Positions 25,773 to 35,069 of a stretch of 64,000 bases of DNA are shown here, piece after piece (position 1 is the stretch's first letter; each line of letters begins with the position of its first letter). The translations under genes were made by a program, and so were the position numbers. Below the pieces are notes generated by a model. That model saw only the letters and a list, made by a program, of their open reading frames with translations, did no database searches and was not told the origin of the DNA. The stretch comes from Hymenobacter crusticola (GTDB lineage Bacteria > Bacteroidota > Bacteroidia > Cytophagales > Hymenobacteraceae), in NCBI RefSeq assembly GCF_002154225.1, contig NZ_MTSE01000020.1:1-64000 (forward strand), read 5' to 3'.

Positions 25773-25823
25773 AGCTCGCCTTACTGCGAACAGCCTTGGG
25801 GCCGGATTGCAGCAAGGCGAGTT
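25773..25823. terminator. Hairpin between convergent genes
   Basis: Arms 25773-25787 and 25809-25823 pair over 15 positions with one mismatch; 21-nt loop. It sits between the channel gene (plus) and the exported-protein gene (minus). No strong T-run directly after it. Confidence 0.45.
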
Positions 25824-25834
25824 GAGCCAACACT

Positions 25835-26266
25835 TTACTTTTTTAAGACCCAGTTGATTGCAGCCCCTTGGTTCTCCGCCAGCGGCAACTTCTCTTTCTT
25901 GCCGGCTGTCGAAACCTTCACAATGCTGCGCCCTGGAACCTCAATATAAAGTCGGTCACCCGTTTGATACAATTTTCTAAACGCAGTTAGGTCTACTTCG
26001 GGGCTGTTGGCCATCATCGTTGGTAGCAACGGTCTTTTGTCTCTCACCAATGTTAACTCGGCGCCTGTGAATTGATACGTCACATCCGACGCACAATTCG
26101 GCTTATTGGCAAGTACCAGCGTAATGCTAGCAGGCAGGGCACTGCCTTCAACATCTACTTCCTGGTTGTTTTGCAACGCTTTTAGAACGGGAACCGAACA
26201 GTCGCTTTGAGCGAAAGCCCCACCGCTGGATAACAATAACGCGAGGACAAAAGGCAGCTTTTTCAT
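25835..26266 (-). CDS. Exported protein, copy 1 of a tandem paralogous pair
   Basis: A 143-aa periplasmic protein; ATG 26266 begins the signal peptide MKKLPFVLALLLSSGGAFAQ. No known family recognised. It is a clear paralogue of the next gene: shared QNNQEVDVE/QNGQEVDMK, an ALTLVL-type strand followed by a conserved Cys (CASDV/CASMI), AELTLVR, PEVDLTAFRKLYQTGD and IEV. Two cysteines in each (Cys-23 region and the CAS motif) may form a disulfide. Looks like a small beta-sandwich. Confidence 0.8.
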   Translation of the reverse strand: MKKLPFVLALLLSSGGAFAQSDCSVPVLKALQNNQEVDVEGSALPASITLVLANKPNCASDVTYQFTGAELTLVRDKRPLLPTMMANSPEVDLTAFRKLYQTGDRLYIEVPGRSIVKVSTAGKKEKLPLAENQGAAINWVLKK

Positions 26267-26554
26267 TGGATTAGTTGGATGGAAATGGAAAAACACCCTA
26301 GAATCAGCGAAGGCAACATACAGCATAACAAAGGTTTACATCAGTAGCAACCCTAGCTTATGCGCAACGCTATTCTTTCCTAGTTATTTTCCGCTCCTCG
26401 CTAATCCTTCCTCTTTTTCCCGTACGATTCCAGTTTACTTTCTGAGCAGGTGGTGGCCCGGCTACGCAAGTTCCTTCACTGTTTTCACGATGTACACGGG
26501 CATTGGAAGAAGCGATAATCTAGCTTCTCTCCGTCTGGCTTTGCTGCGCTTTGG

Positions 26555-26980
26555 CTATTGTAAGGGCCAATTAACGACAACCGAGTAGCTGAGCGTTTCC
26601 CCTCCTTCTTCTGGCTCTACGTCGGCAGTGGCTTCTTCCGTGCTGCCTTCTACTTCGATAACCAGTTGATCACCGGGCTGATACACCTTTTTAAACTCGG
26701 TAAGGTCTACTTCTGGCTTATTGGTTTTGATTGCCGGCAACACCAGTGTTTTTTCCCGCACCAACGTCAGTTCCGCGCTCTTAAAACGATACGCAATCAT
26801 AGATGCGCAACTCGTATCGCCTACCAGCACTAGGCTAAGCGACGAAACCAATGGGCTGTTCTTCATATCCACTTCCTGCCCGTTCTGATACACTTTCAGC
26901 TCATAATCAGAGCACTTCGTTTGCGCAGCGGCCCAGCTGCTAGAAGCTAGCATTGCGAGAAGAACAATCAGCTTTTTCAC
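26555..26980 (-). CDS. Exported protein, copy 2 of a tandem paralogous pair
   Basis: A 141-aa paralogue of the 25835 gene. The start codon is GTG (26980), giving MKKLIVLLAMLASSSWAAAQ as signal peptide; no ATG is in a suitable place. Conserved core QNGQEVDMK, LSLVLVGDTSCAS, SAELTLVREK, KPEVDLTEFKKVYQPGDQLVIEVEG. The C-terminus differs by an acidic insert (EEATADVEPEEGGE). The 288-bp space between the copies and the divergence suggest an old duplication. Confidence 0.8.
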   Translation of the reverse strand: MKKLIVLLAMLASSSWAAAQTKCSDYELKVYQNGQEVDMKNSPLVSSLSLVLVGDTSCASMIAYRFKSAELTLVREKTLVLPAIKTNKPEVDLTEFKKVYQPGDQLVIEVEGSTEEATADVEPEEGGETLSYSVVVNWPLQ

Positions 26981-27173
26981 GAGCAGAAATAGTATAAAAG
27001 GCGGAGTAAAGTAGACGAGAACTGCAAGCCGCTGAATTCGCTGGGGCCGTCCGAAGAACCTAGCTTCAGTTACGGCCCTAGTCAGCCTGGCTTGCTTCCC
27101 CGAAAGTAAATATTTTTTCTTTACATATTGAAAATAATAAATATCTATCCCACAACTGCGCCTAATCTGGCTA

Positions 27174-27998
27174 CTACTTCAGCACTTTTGCCACTTCTAT
27201 GACTTCAAACGCCGGATTTGTAGCAAATAGCGACTTCAAAATTGGAATATGTCCTTGCCCGAAGATGACTAACACGGCTTTGTCGGTGGGCTTTATCTGG
27301 CGCAGGATGTTGGCGTAGATGTGCAGGTTGGTGGAGTACCAATCAGTGAGTAAGTCGATGCCGGGGTAGTCGGGCCCTTCGCCGATGCGGGCCATGTATT
27401 CGCTATAGAAACCTGCGTTGGTATTCAGCGCCTCCGGTGAGTTGACGTACGTCAGGAAATCCTTGAGCGGCAGCTTCGCCATCTTCTCATTGGCCTCCGC
27501 CATAAAGCGATTCGAGTACGTATCTAGGTTTGTTAGCAAATCACCTTGGTGGTGTTGCTTGGCAAATTCTATGGCTTTATCGGCGTCGAAGCGGCCCCGG
27601 TAGTTCACGGCCGTGAGGTGCGGCAGCCGAAGCTGCTGCGCAGTGGGCAAGCCTAGCTGGTCGATTTCGTTGGACTTCAACGTATAGCGGCCTTGCTGGT
27701 ACGCCTGAAAGACGCTATCGAGCTTACCCTGCCGGAGCATAGACCACTCAATGCAAATCTGATCGGGGTGGAAGGCCGCTAGCTTTTCCACCACGGCGCG
27801 CACCTGCGGCTGGCGCTGGGCCGACGTCAGGTCGACGGCGGCGTTCTTGTACATATCCGTCGTGGAGGGCGTGAAGTGCATGGTGCCGAGCAATACGATT
27901 TTGGTGCGCGGCTTTGGGGCGGGCGTTTGGGCCGCCGCTGTTAGTATCAGCAAGGCTACTAGCCACGTCGTCAGCAGGCTCGTTCGGAGATGGACCAT
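27174..27998 (-). CDS. DUF5694 family exported protein (TraB/EreA-like fold)
   Basis: A 274-aa protein with a signal peptide ending LTAAAQT. Family marks: KIVLLGTMHFTPST at the start of the mature part, DQICIEWS, and VLVIFGQGHIPILKSLF at the end. The paired GTMHF and GQGH histidine motifs resemble those of TraB/PrgY/GumN and erythromycin-esterase-like proteins, so a metal-dependent hydrolase is possible; no activity is established for DUF5694. TATCTTG on the minus strand (28064-28070) is a candidate -7 element 66 bases upstream. Confidence 0.8.
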   Translation of the reverse strand: MVHLRTSLLTTWLVALLILTAAAQTPAPKPRTKIVLLGTMHFTPSTTDMYKNAAVDLTSAQRQPQVRAVVEKLAAFHPDQICIEWSMLRQGKLDSVFQAYQQGRYTLKSNEIDQLGLPTAQQLRLPHLTAVNYRGRFDADKAIEFAKQHHQGDLLTNLDTYSNRFMAEANEKMAKLPLKDFLTYVNSPEALNTNAGFYSEYMARIGEGPDYPGIDLLTDWYSTNLHIYANILRQIKPTDKAVLVIFGQGHIPILKSLFATNPAFEVIEVAKVLK

Positions 27999-28244
27999 GT
28001 AGGGTGATGAGTGTGAGGTAGAATGAAGGAGATCTGGCGGTGCACCTAGGTAGTCAGGGCCAGCAAGATAGATTCCTCATGCAGCACTACCGTTGCTTGA
28101 CACTTAGTTCTTGTCCTTCTTCCTTTTGCTTGTTAGCCTGAAAGTGCCCTGTGCTGCTACGCTATTTTACCGCCTAACACGACCTCAACCGCTGTGTTTG
28201 CGTATTGCCCTACCAACCTTCAACTCTCGCTGATCCTGTTATTT

Positions 28245-29270
28245 ATGGAAAAAGTAGCCCATGGCGTCACCCAGCTGACCATTCAGCGCTTCGTCAACGT
28301 GTACTTTGTGGAGCCCGACACCGCTGGCAAGTGGGTGCTCATTGATACGGGCCTGCCTGGCAGCGCCAAAACGATTATTGCCGCCGCCGACGAGCTGTTT
28401 TACCCCGGCAGCCACCCCGAAGCTATCCTGCTCACCCACGGCCACATGGACCACGCCGGCTCGGCCCAGGAGCTAGCCGAGCACTGGAAAGTGCCCGTTA
28501 TTGCGCATCCCCTGGAGCTGCCTTTTCTCACGGGCAAAGCCGTGTACCCACCCGCCGACCCCACAGTGGAAAACGGTGGTAGCCTAGCTTTTGTGAGCCG
28601 GTTTTTCCCGCCCCAGTCGTTCCAGCTCTCCGACTATGTGCAACCCCTGCCCGAGGATTCGGAGCCACCCTTTATGCCGGGCTGGCAATGGCTACACGTG
28701 CCAGGCCATGCACCGGGCCAAGTCGCCTTCTTCCACCCAGCAGATAAAACCTTGCTCGGTGCCGACGCTTTTGCCACGGCGAACCACGAGTCGGTGCCGT
28801 CGCTACTGCTTCAAAAGCCTCAAATCAGTGTGGCCGGCGCGCCCTTCAACTACGATTGGGAATCGGTACACGCCTCTGTGGTAACGCTGTCCAACCTAGA
28901 GCCCCAGGCTATTGGTTGCGGCCACGGTCCGGTTATCAAAGGCCCCGAAGCAGCCGCGGGTTTAACTGCCTTGGCCCAGAGCTTCCCTACACCCAAGCAC
29001 GGCCGCTACGTATCGGATCCCGCGCGCATCGATGCCGATGGCGTGCAGTATTTACCCCCAGCCCCCAAAGACAAATTGCCACAGCAAGCAGCCATTGTAG
29101 GCGCCGCCACCGTGGCACTGATTGTTACAGCCGCTGTGCTGATGAACAACAGCAACAAGAAGAAAGCAGGCAAGCCAGCCTATGCCAACGTTCGTCACGG
29201 CTTCACGCGTCTCACCCAAACCGGCCGCGAAGAACGTGGCGTAAACGAAATCGACTACGACGAGGAGTAA
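28245..29270 (+). CDS. Metallo-beta-lactamase-fold hydrolase with C-terminal membrane anchor
   Basis: A 341-aa MBL-fold enzyme; ATG 28245 gives MEKVAHGVTQLTIQRFVNVYF, whereas the earlier GTG adds a non-conserved leader. Zn ligands are present: His-65, His-67, Asp-69, His-70 in LTHGHMDHAG, HVPGHAPGQ and GADAFA, with a final GCGHGP His. After the hydrolase domain (~1-250) a linker leads to a hydrophobic segment at about 283-303 (AAIVGAATVALIVTAAVLM) and a charged tail. With no N-terminal signal this suggests a tail-anchored inner-membrane protein with a cytoplasmic active site. Substrate unknown. Confidence 0.86.
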   Translation: MEKVAHGVTQLTIQRFVNVYFVEPDTAGKWVLIDTGLPGSAKTIIAAADELFYPGSHPEAILLTHGHMDHAGSAQELAEHWKVPVIAHPLELPFLTGKAVYPPADPTVENGGSLAFVSRFFPPQSFQLSDYVQPLPEDSEPPFMPGWQWLHVPGHAPGQVAFFHPADKTLLGADAFATANHESVPSLLLQKPQISVAGAPFNYDWESVHASVVTLSNLEPQAIGCGHGPVIKGPEAAAGLTALAQSFPTPKHGRYVSDPARIDADGVQYLPPAPKDKLPQQAAIVGAATVALIVTAAVLMNNSNKKKAGKPAYANVRHGFTRLTQTGREERGVNEIDYDEE

Positions 29271-29275
29271 CTGTG

Positions 29276-29340
29276 TAGCTGAGTGACTGAGTACTTGCTC
29301 CGTACCTTGTGCAGCCATATTACTCAGTCACTCAGTCACT
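29276..29340. repeat. ACTCAGTCACTC inverted repeat at the 3' ends of convergent genes
   Basis: GAGTGACTGAGTA (29281-29293) and TACTCAGTCACTC (29321-29333) are perfect 13-bp inverted arms; the right side continues as a second unit to 29340. It begins 6 bases after the MBL gene stop and supplies the last two codons and stop of the minus-strand adaptor gene. The same 12-mer occurs twice at 40900-40927. Confidence 0.7.
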
Positions 29341-30537
29341 ATCCTGGCCTTTGCCCATTTCGGCGCTGATGAAGTAAGCCCCACGGCGTACTAGTTGGGT
29401 GGTGTCAGCAATCGGCTCTAGGGGCGTCACGGCTACGTCGCCGTCGATGGCAGGGCCAGTGCGCACTTTTACGCGGCGGAAAGTAGCCCGTCCGTTATCG
29501 GCCTGCTCAGTGCGCACGAAGGCATAGCTGAAGCCACCGGCTTGTACCAAGGCATCTTCCGGCAACGTGCGTTGGCGGGCGCCAGCCGTCTGAATACGCG
29601 CCGCCACAAACTGGCCGGGCAGCAAATCGGAGCGCTCTGGCTCGAGGTGAGCATGCACGCGCACCGTGCGCGCTTCGTCGTCGAAGGCTTTGCCAACCAA
29701 AAATACGCGCGCTTTAAACTGCTCATCAGTACCGCGATTTTGCACTGTGAACAAGATGAGTTGCCCCACCCGCACTTTGGCCACGTCTTTCTCGAAAACC
29801 TTCAGCTCCAGGTGCAAGTCGTCGCGGTTGACGATTTCTACCAGTACATCCTGCGGGTTCACGTACTGACCAGGGTTGATATTCACAGCTTTCACATTGC
29901 CGCTGATGGGCGTGGTAAGCGGTACGCTGCTGGCAATGTGGCCGCTATTAAGCCTCTCCACTGATAAGCCGAGCAGCCGCACCTGCGCGGCCAGAGCGCG
30001 TTCGGCAGCTTGTTCGCTGGCATAGTCGGCGCGGGCTTGCTGAAGCTTGCGCTTAGCTCCTATATCTTCAGCATCAAGCACTTGTTGGCGTTGTAGCTCC
30101 TCGGTCAGAAACCGCACCCGCGCCCGAGTCTGGAGGTAATCTTGTTGTAGCTTGAGGTAATCGGGATGGCGCAGGACGGCAACCGTGGCCCCAGCTTTTA
30201 TGGGCTGCCCTGGCAAAGTGTTCACCGTCTGCACGTAGCCACCTAGCATAGCGCTAATGGAAACCCGGTTTTGGGGTGGCACTTCAATCGAGCCATTCGC
30301 TTGCACTTCGGTGGTCATATTTTGCCACTGAAAGCCGCCTGTTTCGATGTTCGCAGCACGCTGCTGCGCGGCCGAGAGCTGGATCTGGTCGGGGTTAGCA
30401 GCTGGAGCAGCTGGTACTTTGGCAGCTTCGGGCGGCGCGGCTTTGCTATCGGGCGACGAACACCCGGCTGTGCCAAGTGCGGCACCTAGCAGCACCAGCG
30501 TATATGCCTGAAGCGGTATCGTGAACAAGTTCTTCAT
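29332..30537 (-). CDS. RND efflux periplasmic adaptor (CusB/CzcB-like)
   Basis: A 401-aa membrane-fusion lipoprotein (lipobox LGTAGC, Cys-26) linking the inner-membrane RND pump to the outer-membrane channel. Order of domains: beta-barrel/lipoyl entry IEVPPQNRVSISAMLGGYVQTVN, hairpin helices (YLQTRARVRFLTEELQRQQ...ASEQAAERALAAQVR), second lipoyl half LTTPISGNVKAVNINPGQYVNPQ, barrel (DLHLELKVFEKDVAKVRVGQ), and the membrane-proximal end. It follows the pump gene by 44 bp on the same strand, so the two form one operon. Substrate is likely a transition metal (Cu/Ag or Co/Zn/Cd). Confidence 0.92.
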   Translation of the reverse strand: MKNLFTIPLQAYTLVLLGAALGTAGCSSPDSKAAPPEAAKVPAAPAANPDQIQLSAAQQRAANIETGGFQWQNMTTEVQANGSIEVPPQNRVSISAMLGGYVQTVNTLPGQPIKAGATVAVLRHPDYLKLQQDYLQTRARVRFLTEELQRQQVLDAEDIGAKRKLQQARADYASEQAAERALAAQVRLLGLSVERLNSGHIASSVPLTTPISGNVKAVNINPGQYVNPQDVLVEIVNRDDLHLELKVFEKDVAKVRVGQLILFTVQNRGTDEQFKARVFLVGKAFDDEARTVRVHAHLEPERSDLLPGQFVAARIQTAGARQRTLPEDALVQAGGFSYAFVRTEQADNGRATFRRVKVRTGPAIDGDVAVTPLEPIADTTQLVRRGAYFISAEMGKGQDSD

Positions 30538-30581
30538 GAAAGCAATTGCTGTGACTTAATGAGCAACGGACCATACCTAGC

Positions 30582-33500
30582 TCACTGACTATCGACACTT
30601 GCCAAAGTTTGCAAGTTGATAACCAAGTCATTGTACTGTCGCACCTGGTCGAGGTAGTTCTCCTGTATCTGCCAGGCGGGTTCGGTATTTACCACGTACT
30701 CTACGTATTCGATGTCGCCGGCTCGGTAGGTTTTTTCGGCCGTATCCAGGATTAGGCGGGCTTGGGGCAAAGCACTTTGCTCGTAGTAGCGCAACGACGC
30801 CTGCGCCCGCCGCAGCTGCTGCAACAAGGCGCGCCGCTCGCTGGCCAGCTGGGTGTTGGCATAAGCAAGCTGTCCTTCTGCCACCTGCTGCCCAATGCGG
30901 GCCGCCGCTACCCGCGCCTTCTGAATGCCCCCTAGCAAGGGCACGGCCAGACCTAGCTGCGCCACCTGGTACCCACCTACTCGATTGATGCTCTGCACGA
31001 AATAGCCGGCGCGCAAGTCAGGCAGACGGCGCAATTGCTCCACGCGTAACTGCTGCTGACTCACGGTAGCCTGCTGGCGCAGGAGCCCGAGCGTCGGGTT
31101 GCTGTCCGGCGACAGGGCCGCCGTGTCGGCTGGCGCGAGGGCAGCCACCAGCGTGGCGGCCGTATCGACGGCCACTGGCGCCCCGGCCCCGAGTAATTGG
31201 CCGAGCTGCTGGCGCTGTACCCTTAGGTCCGATACCAAAGTAAGCAACCGGTTTTCCACCTCCCGCAGCCGCGCTTCCGCCGACACTTGCGCCAGCCGGT
31301 TTGTTTCGCCTACTTGATAGCGGATGCTCGCGGCGCGGGCCGCCCGGCGGTAAAGGCTGTCTTGCCGCCGCAGCAAAGCAATCCGCCGGTAGCTCACCAG
31401 CACCTGGTAGTAGCTGCTGCGAATAGCCTGCGTTAGCTCTCGCCGCCGGATACGGGCCTGCTGCTCCGCCGTTAGAGTTTGACCTTCCAGCAGGCGCCGC
31501 TGAGCGGCGTACAAACCGGGCAAGGCCGTTTGCTGAATAATGTTGAAGCTGCGGTCGTTCAGCGGCCCCGAAATTTGACCGTACTGAAAATCGACGGTGG
31601 TACGGGGCAAGTCGGTGCCGGTGCGAACCAGGGCGCGGGCCTGCTCAGTTTGAAGCGCCGCCGTTTGCAACGACACGTTCTGCCCTAGCCCGGTTTGTAG
31701 AGCTTGCTGCAACGAGAGCCCGCTCGTCGGCTGCCCAGCCGTAGACGGCAGCGTGTTTTGCGCTTGTGCTACTTGTAATAAGCTGCACGCAGTGAGCAAA
31801 ATAGCAATCATGGTGAAAGCCGGCGCAGAGCTAGGGGCACCAGTCTCAGCGGCGTTTTTGGCTTGTTGTGCCTTCCGTGCCGCATCCACTGGGTTGGGCT
31901 CGCCGTCTTTGGTGAACAGCGTGTAGAGCACCGGCAGCACCAGCAGCGTAAGCAGCGTGGCCGAAATCAGCCCACCAATCACGACAGTTGCCAGCGGCTT
32001 CTGCACCTCCGCCCCCGCCGACGTGGACAGCGCCATCGGCAGGAAGCCCAACGATGCTACCGCCGCCGTGAGCAGCACCGGCCGGAAGCGCTCGGCGGTG
32101 GCTCGGAGCACTCGGTCGTTTACCTTCTCTACGCCCTCGGCCGCCAGCTCATTCAAGCTAGCTACTAGCACAATACCATTCAGCACGGCCACCCCAAACA
32201 AGGCGATGAACCCCACCCCCGCCGATATACTGAACGGCATACCGCGCAGCCACAAGGCCAAGATGCCCCCAATCGTTGCCAACGGAATACCCGTAAAAAT
32301 CAGCAGGGCTTGCTTTGCTGATTGAAAAGACAAATACAGCAAGAAGAAGATCAGCAGCAACGACACCGGCACCACAATGGCAAGGCGCGACTTGGCTTGT
32401 TGTAAGTTCTCGAAAGCGCCACCGTACTGAAGCGTGTAGCCCGTGGGCAGCTTCAGGCCGGCACCTAGCTTCTGCTGAATTTCCAGCACCAGGCTTTGCA
32501 CGTCGCGGTTGCGCACGTTCACGCCAATGTTGATGCGCCGCCGGGCATCGTCGCGAGACACTTGCACGGGGGCGTTGCGGTAGTCTACGGCGGCTACTTC
32601 TTCGAGAGGTATTTTTTGGTTGTTGGGCGCATCCACGTACAAGTCGCGCAGGTCGGTGAGGCTGCGGCGGTGGGCCGAGTCGAGGCGCACCACGAGGTCG
32701 TAGCGTCGCTCGCCTTCGTACACGTCGCCGGCCACGTCGCCGGCGAAAGAAGCGCGCACCAGCGTGTTCAGGTCGGCCACGTTCAGGCCATACTGGGCTA
32801 GCTTTTGGCGATTATACGTCACCCGCATTTGCGGAAGCGAGGCAATCTGCTCCACCTTCAGGTCGCCCACGCCGGCCAGCGGCCGAATGAGCGCCGCAGC
32901 TTCATTGGCTTTTTCAAATAGCAGATCGAGGTCATCACCGTAAATCTTGATAGAAATGTCCGACTTCACCCCCGAAATCAGTTCGTTGAAGCGCATCTGA
33001 ATGGGCTGCTGAAACTCCATCGTCACGCCAGGCACGTCGGCCAGCGCCCGTTGCATTTTGTTGGCTAGGTCCTCCCGTGAGTTGGCGCTGCTCCAATCGG
33101 CGCGGTCTTTCAGCACCACAATCTGGTCGCTGTCCTCAAACGACATCGGATCGGTGGGGATTTCCGACGTGCCAATCTTGCCCACCACCTGCTGCACTTC
33201 CGGGAACTGCTTGAGCAGAATCTTCTGCACCTGCGTGGTAGTAGCAATGCTCTGGTCGAGTGAGCTGCCGGGTGGTAGGGTCACGTTCACGGCGAAGTCG
33301 CCCTCGTCGAGCTGGGGAATAAACTCGCCTCCCATGCCCGCGAATAGCAGTCCGCCAACTACTAGCAAAGCTACGGCTACGCCTACCACCAGCCAGCGCA
33401 CCTTCAGCGCCCGCTGGATGAGAGGGTGATAGCCGCGGTGCAGAAACTGCATAATACGGTCGGCGATGGTGCCTTCCTCTTTAATGTCTTTGCGCAAGCC

Positions 33501-35000
33501 CCAGGCCGTGACGGCCGGTACGTAGGTGAGACACAGCAACATTGCTCCGATAATGGCAAAGCTCACCGTGAGGGCCATGGGCCGAAACATCTTCCCCTCG
33601 ATACCGGTGAGGGCTAGGATGGGAAAGTACACAATAAGAATAATGAACTGCCCAAACAACGCCGAGCGCATCAGGCGCGTGGCGGCGGCCTTGGTGATGT
33701 CGTCCATGGTTTCGTGGGCGGCCTGGGCCCGCGTGTGCACCAAGTGGAAAATGGTGGCTTCCACGATGATAACCGCCCCATCGACAATCAGCCCGAAGTC
33801 CAGGGCACCTAGGCTCATGAGGTTGGCCGACACGCCAAACAGGCGCATCATGCCCAGCGCAAACAGCATGCACAGCGGAATCATGGAGGCCACCACTAGC
33901 CCCGCCCGCCAGTTGCCTAGCAGCAGCAGTAGCACGCCCATTACGATCACGCCGCCCTCAACTAGGTTGCGACTTACCGTATGAATAGCCTTATCAATCA
34001 GCTTCGTACGATCGAGAAAAGGGGTAACCACTAAGCCCGCCGGCAAGGTCTTCTGGATTTCGGCCACCCTAGCTTTCACGCCTTTAATGGTAGCTTCTGA
34101 GGAAGCACCTTTCAGCATCAGTACGATGCCGCCTACGGTTTCGCCTCCACCATTGCGCGTCATGGCGCCGTAGCGCACGGCGTGGCCGTAGCGCACCTCG
34201 GCTACGTCGCGCACCAGCAGGGGGGCGTTTTGGCTGGCTTGCTTCACCACAATGTTGCCGATGTCGGACAGCGACGTCACGCGGCCTTCCCCGCGGATAA
34301 AGTAGGCATTGTGGCCCCGCTCCAGATAAGCGCCGCCCGTGTTGGCGTTGTTTTGCTGCACGGCGGCAAACAGCTCGGGCATTGTCACGTTTGAGGCTGC
34401 CAGCCGCTCGGGGCTCACGCTCACTTCGTACTGCCGCACGTAGCCGCCGAAGCTGCTCACATCGACCACGCCCGGCACGCCGGCCAGCTCCCGCTTCACG
34501 ACCCAGTCTTGCACGTCGCGCAGCTGGGCCAAGGAGTACTTGTGCTCGTAGCCTTTTTTGATGCTGATGCTGTACTGAAAAATCTCGCCTAGCCCCGTGG
34601 TAATGGGCGCCATGCTAGGCGTACCGAGGTCGGGGCCGAGGCTAGCTTGCGCCGCTGTAAGCTTTTCGGCAACCAGCTGCCGCGTGCGGTAGGTGTCGAT
34701 ATCATCGTTGAAAACCACAGTAATCACCGACAAGCCGAAGCGCGAGATGGAGCGAATCTCCGTCACGCCGGGCACGGTACGCAACTGCAACTCCAGCGGA
34801 ACCGTGAGCAGTTGCTCGACCTCCTGAGCGGCCAGCGAAGAGGACTGGGTGATGACCTGAACCTGGTTGTTGGTGATGTCTGGAATGGCATCCAGCGGCA
34901 GGTTCATGGCCGAATAGCTGCCCCACACCGCAAGCGCCAAGACCAGCAGGGCCACGAGCAGCTTGTTGTGAATACTGGCCGCAATAATTCGTGAAAGCAT
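30582..35000 (-). CDS. CusA/CzcA-family RND pump fused to a TolC-type outer-membrane factor
   Basis: A 1472-aa fusion. Residues ~1-1040 are a heavy-metal RND pump: first helix and NLPLDAIPDITNNQVQV, GVPGVVDVSSFGGYVRQYEV, TM4 LGALDFGLIVDGAVIIVEA with the proton-relay Asp, EGKMFRPMALTVSFAIIGAM, and a second repeat ending ISATLLTLLVLPVLYTLF. A short linker is followed at Met-1064 by a hydrophobic, signal-peptide-like stretch (MIAILLTACSLLQVAQAQ), then ~400 residues of outer-membrane factor (LSLQQALQTGLGQNVSLQ, ALPGLYAAQRRLLEGQ, KTYRAGDIEYVEYV). CzcA-TolC fusions are known in Bacteroidota. The internal signal allows cleavage, giving two proteins. Confidence 0.93.
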   Translation of the reverse strand: MLSRIIAASIHNKLLVALLVLALAVWGSYSAMNLPLDAIPDITNNQVQVITQSSSLAAQEVEQLLTVPLELQLRTVPGVTEIRSISRFGLSVITVVFNDDIDTYRTRQLVAEKLTAAQASLGPDLGTPSMAPITTGLGEIFQYSISIKKGYEHKYSLAQLRDVQDWVVKRELAGVPGVVDVSSFGGYVRQYEVSVSPERLAASNVTMPELFAAVQQNNANTGGAYLERGHNAYFIRGEGRVTSLSDIGNIVVKQASQNAPLLVRDVAEVRYGHAVRYGAMTRNGGGETVGGIVLMLKGASSEATIKGVKARVAEIQKTLPAGLVVTPFLDRTKLIDKAIHTVSRNLVEGGVIVMGVLLLLLGNWRAGLVVASMIPLCMLFALGMMRLFGVSANLMSLGALDFGLIVDGAVIIVEATIFHLVHTRAQAAHETMDDITKAAATRLMRSALFGQFIILIVYFPILALTGIEGKMFRPMALTVSFAIIGAMLLCLTYVPAVTAWGLRKDIKEEGTIADRIMQFLHRGYHPLIQRALKVRWLVVGVAVALLVVGGLLFAGMGGEFIPQLDEGDFAVNVTLPPGSSLDQSIATTTQVQKILLKQFPEVQQVVGKIGTSEIPTDPMSFEDSDQIVVLKDRADWSSANSREDLANKMQRALADVPGVTMEFQQPIQMRFNELISGVKSDISIKIYGDDLDLLFEKANEAAALIRPLAGVGDLKVEQIASLPQMRVTYNRQKLAQYGLNVADLNTLVRASFAGDVAGDVYEGERRYDLVVRLDSAHRRSLTDLRDLYVDAPNNQKIPLEEVAAVDYRNAPVQVSRDDARRRINIGVNVRNRDVQSLVLEIQQKLGAGLKLPTGYTLQYGGAFENLQQAKSRLAIVVPVSLLLIFFLLYLSFQSAKQALLIFTGIPLATIGGILALWLRGMPFSISAGVGFIALFGVAVLNGIVLVASLNELAAEGVEKVNDRVLRATAERFRPVLLTAAVASLGFLPMALSTSAGAEVQKPLATVVIGGLISATLLTLLVLPVLYTLFTKDGEPNPVDAARKAQQAKNAAETGAPSSAPAFTMIAILLTACSLLQVAQAQNTLPSTAGQPTSGLSLQQALQTGLGQNVSLQTAALQTEQARALVRTGTDLPRTTVDFQYGQISGPLNDRSFNIIQQTALPGLYAAQRRLLEGQTLTAEQQARIRRRELTQAIRSSYYQVLVSYRRIALLRRQDSLYRRAARAASIRYQVGETNRLAQVSAEARLREVENRLLTLVSDLRVQRQQLGQLLGAGAPVAVDTAATLVAALAPADTAALSPDSNPTLGLLRQQATVSQQQLRVEQLRRLPDLRAGYFVQSINRVGGYQVAQLGLAVPLLGGIQKARVAAARIGQQVAEGQLAYANTQLASERRALLQQLRRAQASLRYYEQSALPQARLILDTAEKTYRAGDIEYVEYVVNTEPAWQIQENYLDQVRQYNDLVINLQTLASVDSQ

Positions 35001-35054
35001 AGCGGAAATTGAAGCGAAAAAGCAGGCCGCAACCCACCAAGCGCATCTTGGTTG

Positions 35055-35069
35055 TGCTGAAATTCAGCA
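35055..35069. promoter_or_regulatory. Palindromic candidate operator upstream of the metal efflux operon
   Basis: TGCTGAA-A-TTCAGCA is a 15-bp hyphenated palindrome 55 bases before the pump's start codon. It is embedded in a second inverted repeat, GCATCTTG (35043-35050)/CAAGATGC (35068-35075). A metal-responsive regulator site is plausible; no regulator gene is adjacent. Confidence 0.4.

Noticed and set aside
33481..33984. Overlapping frames inside the RND pump gene
   Set aside because: They are alternative frames of the pump, whose motifs are continuous.
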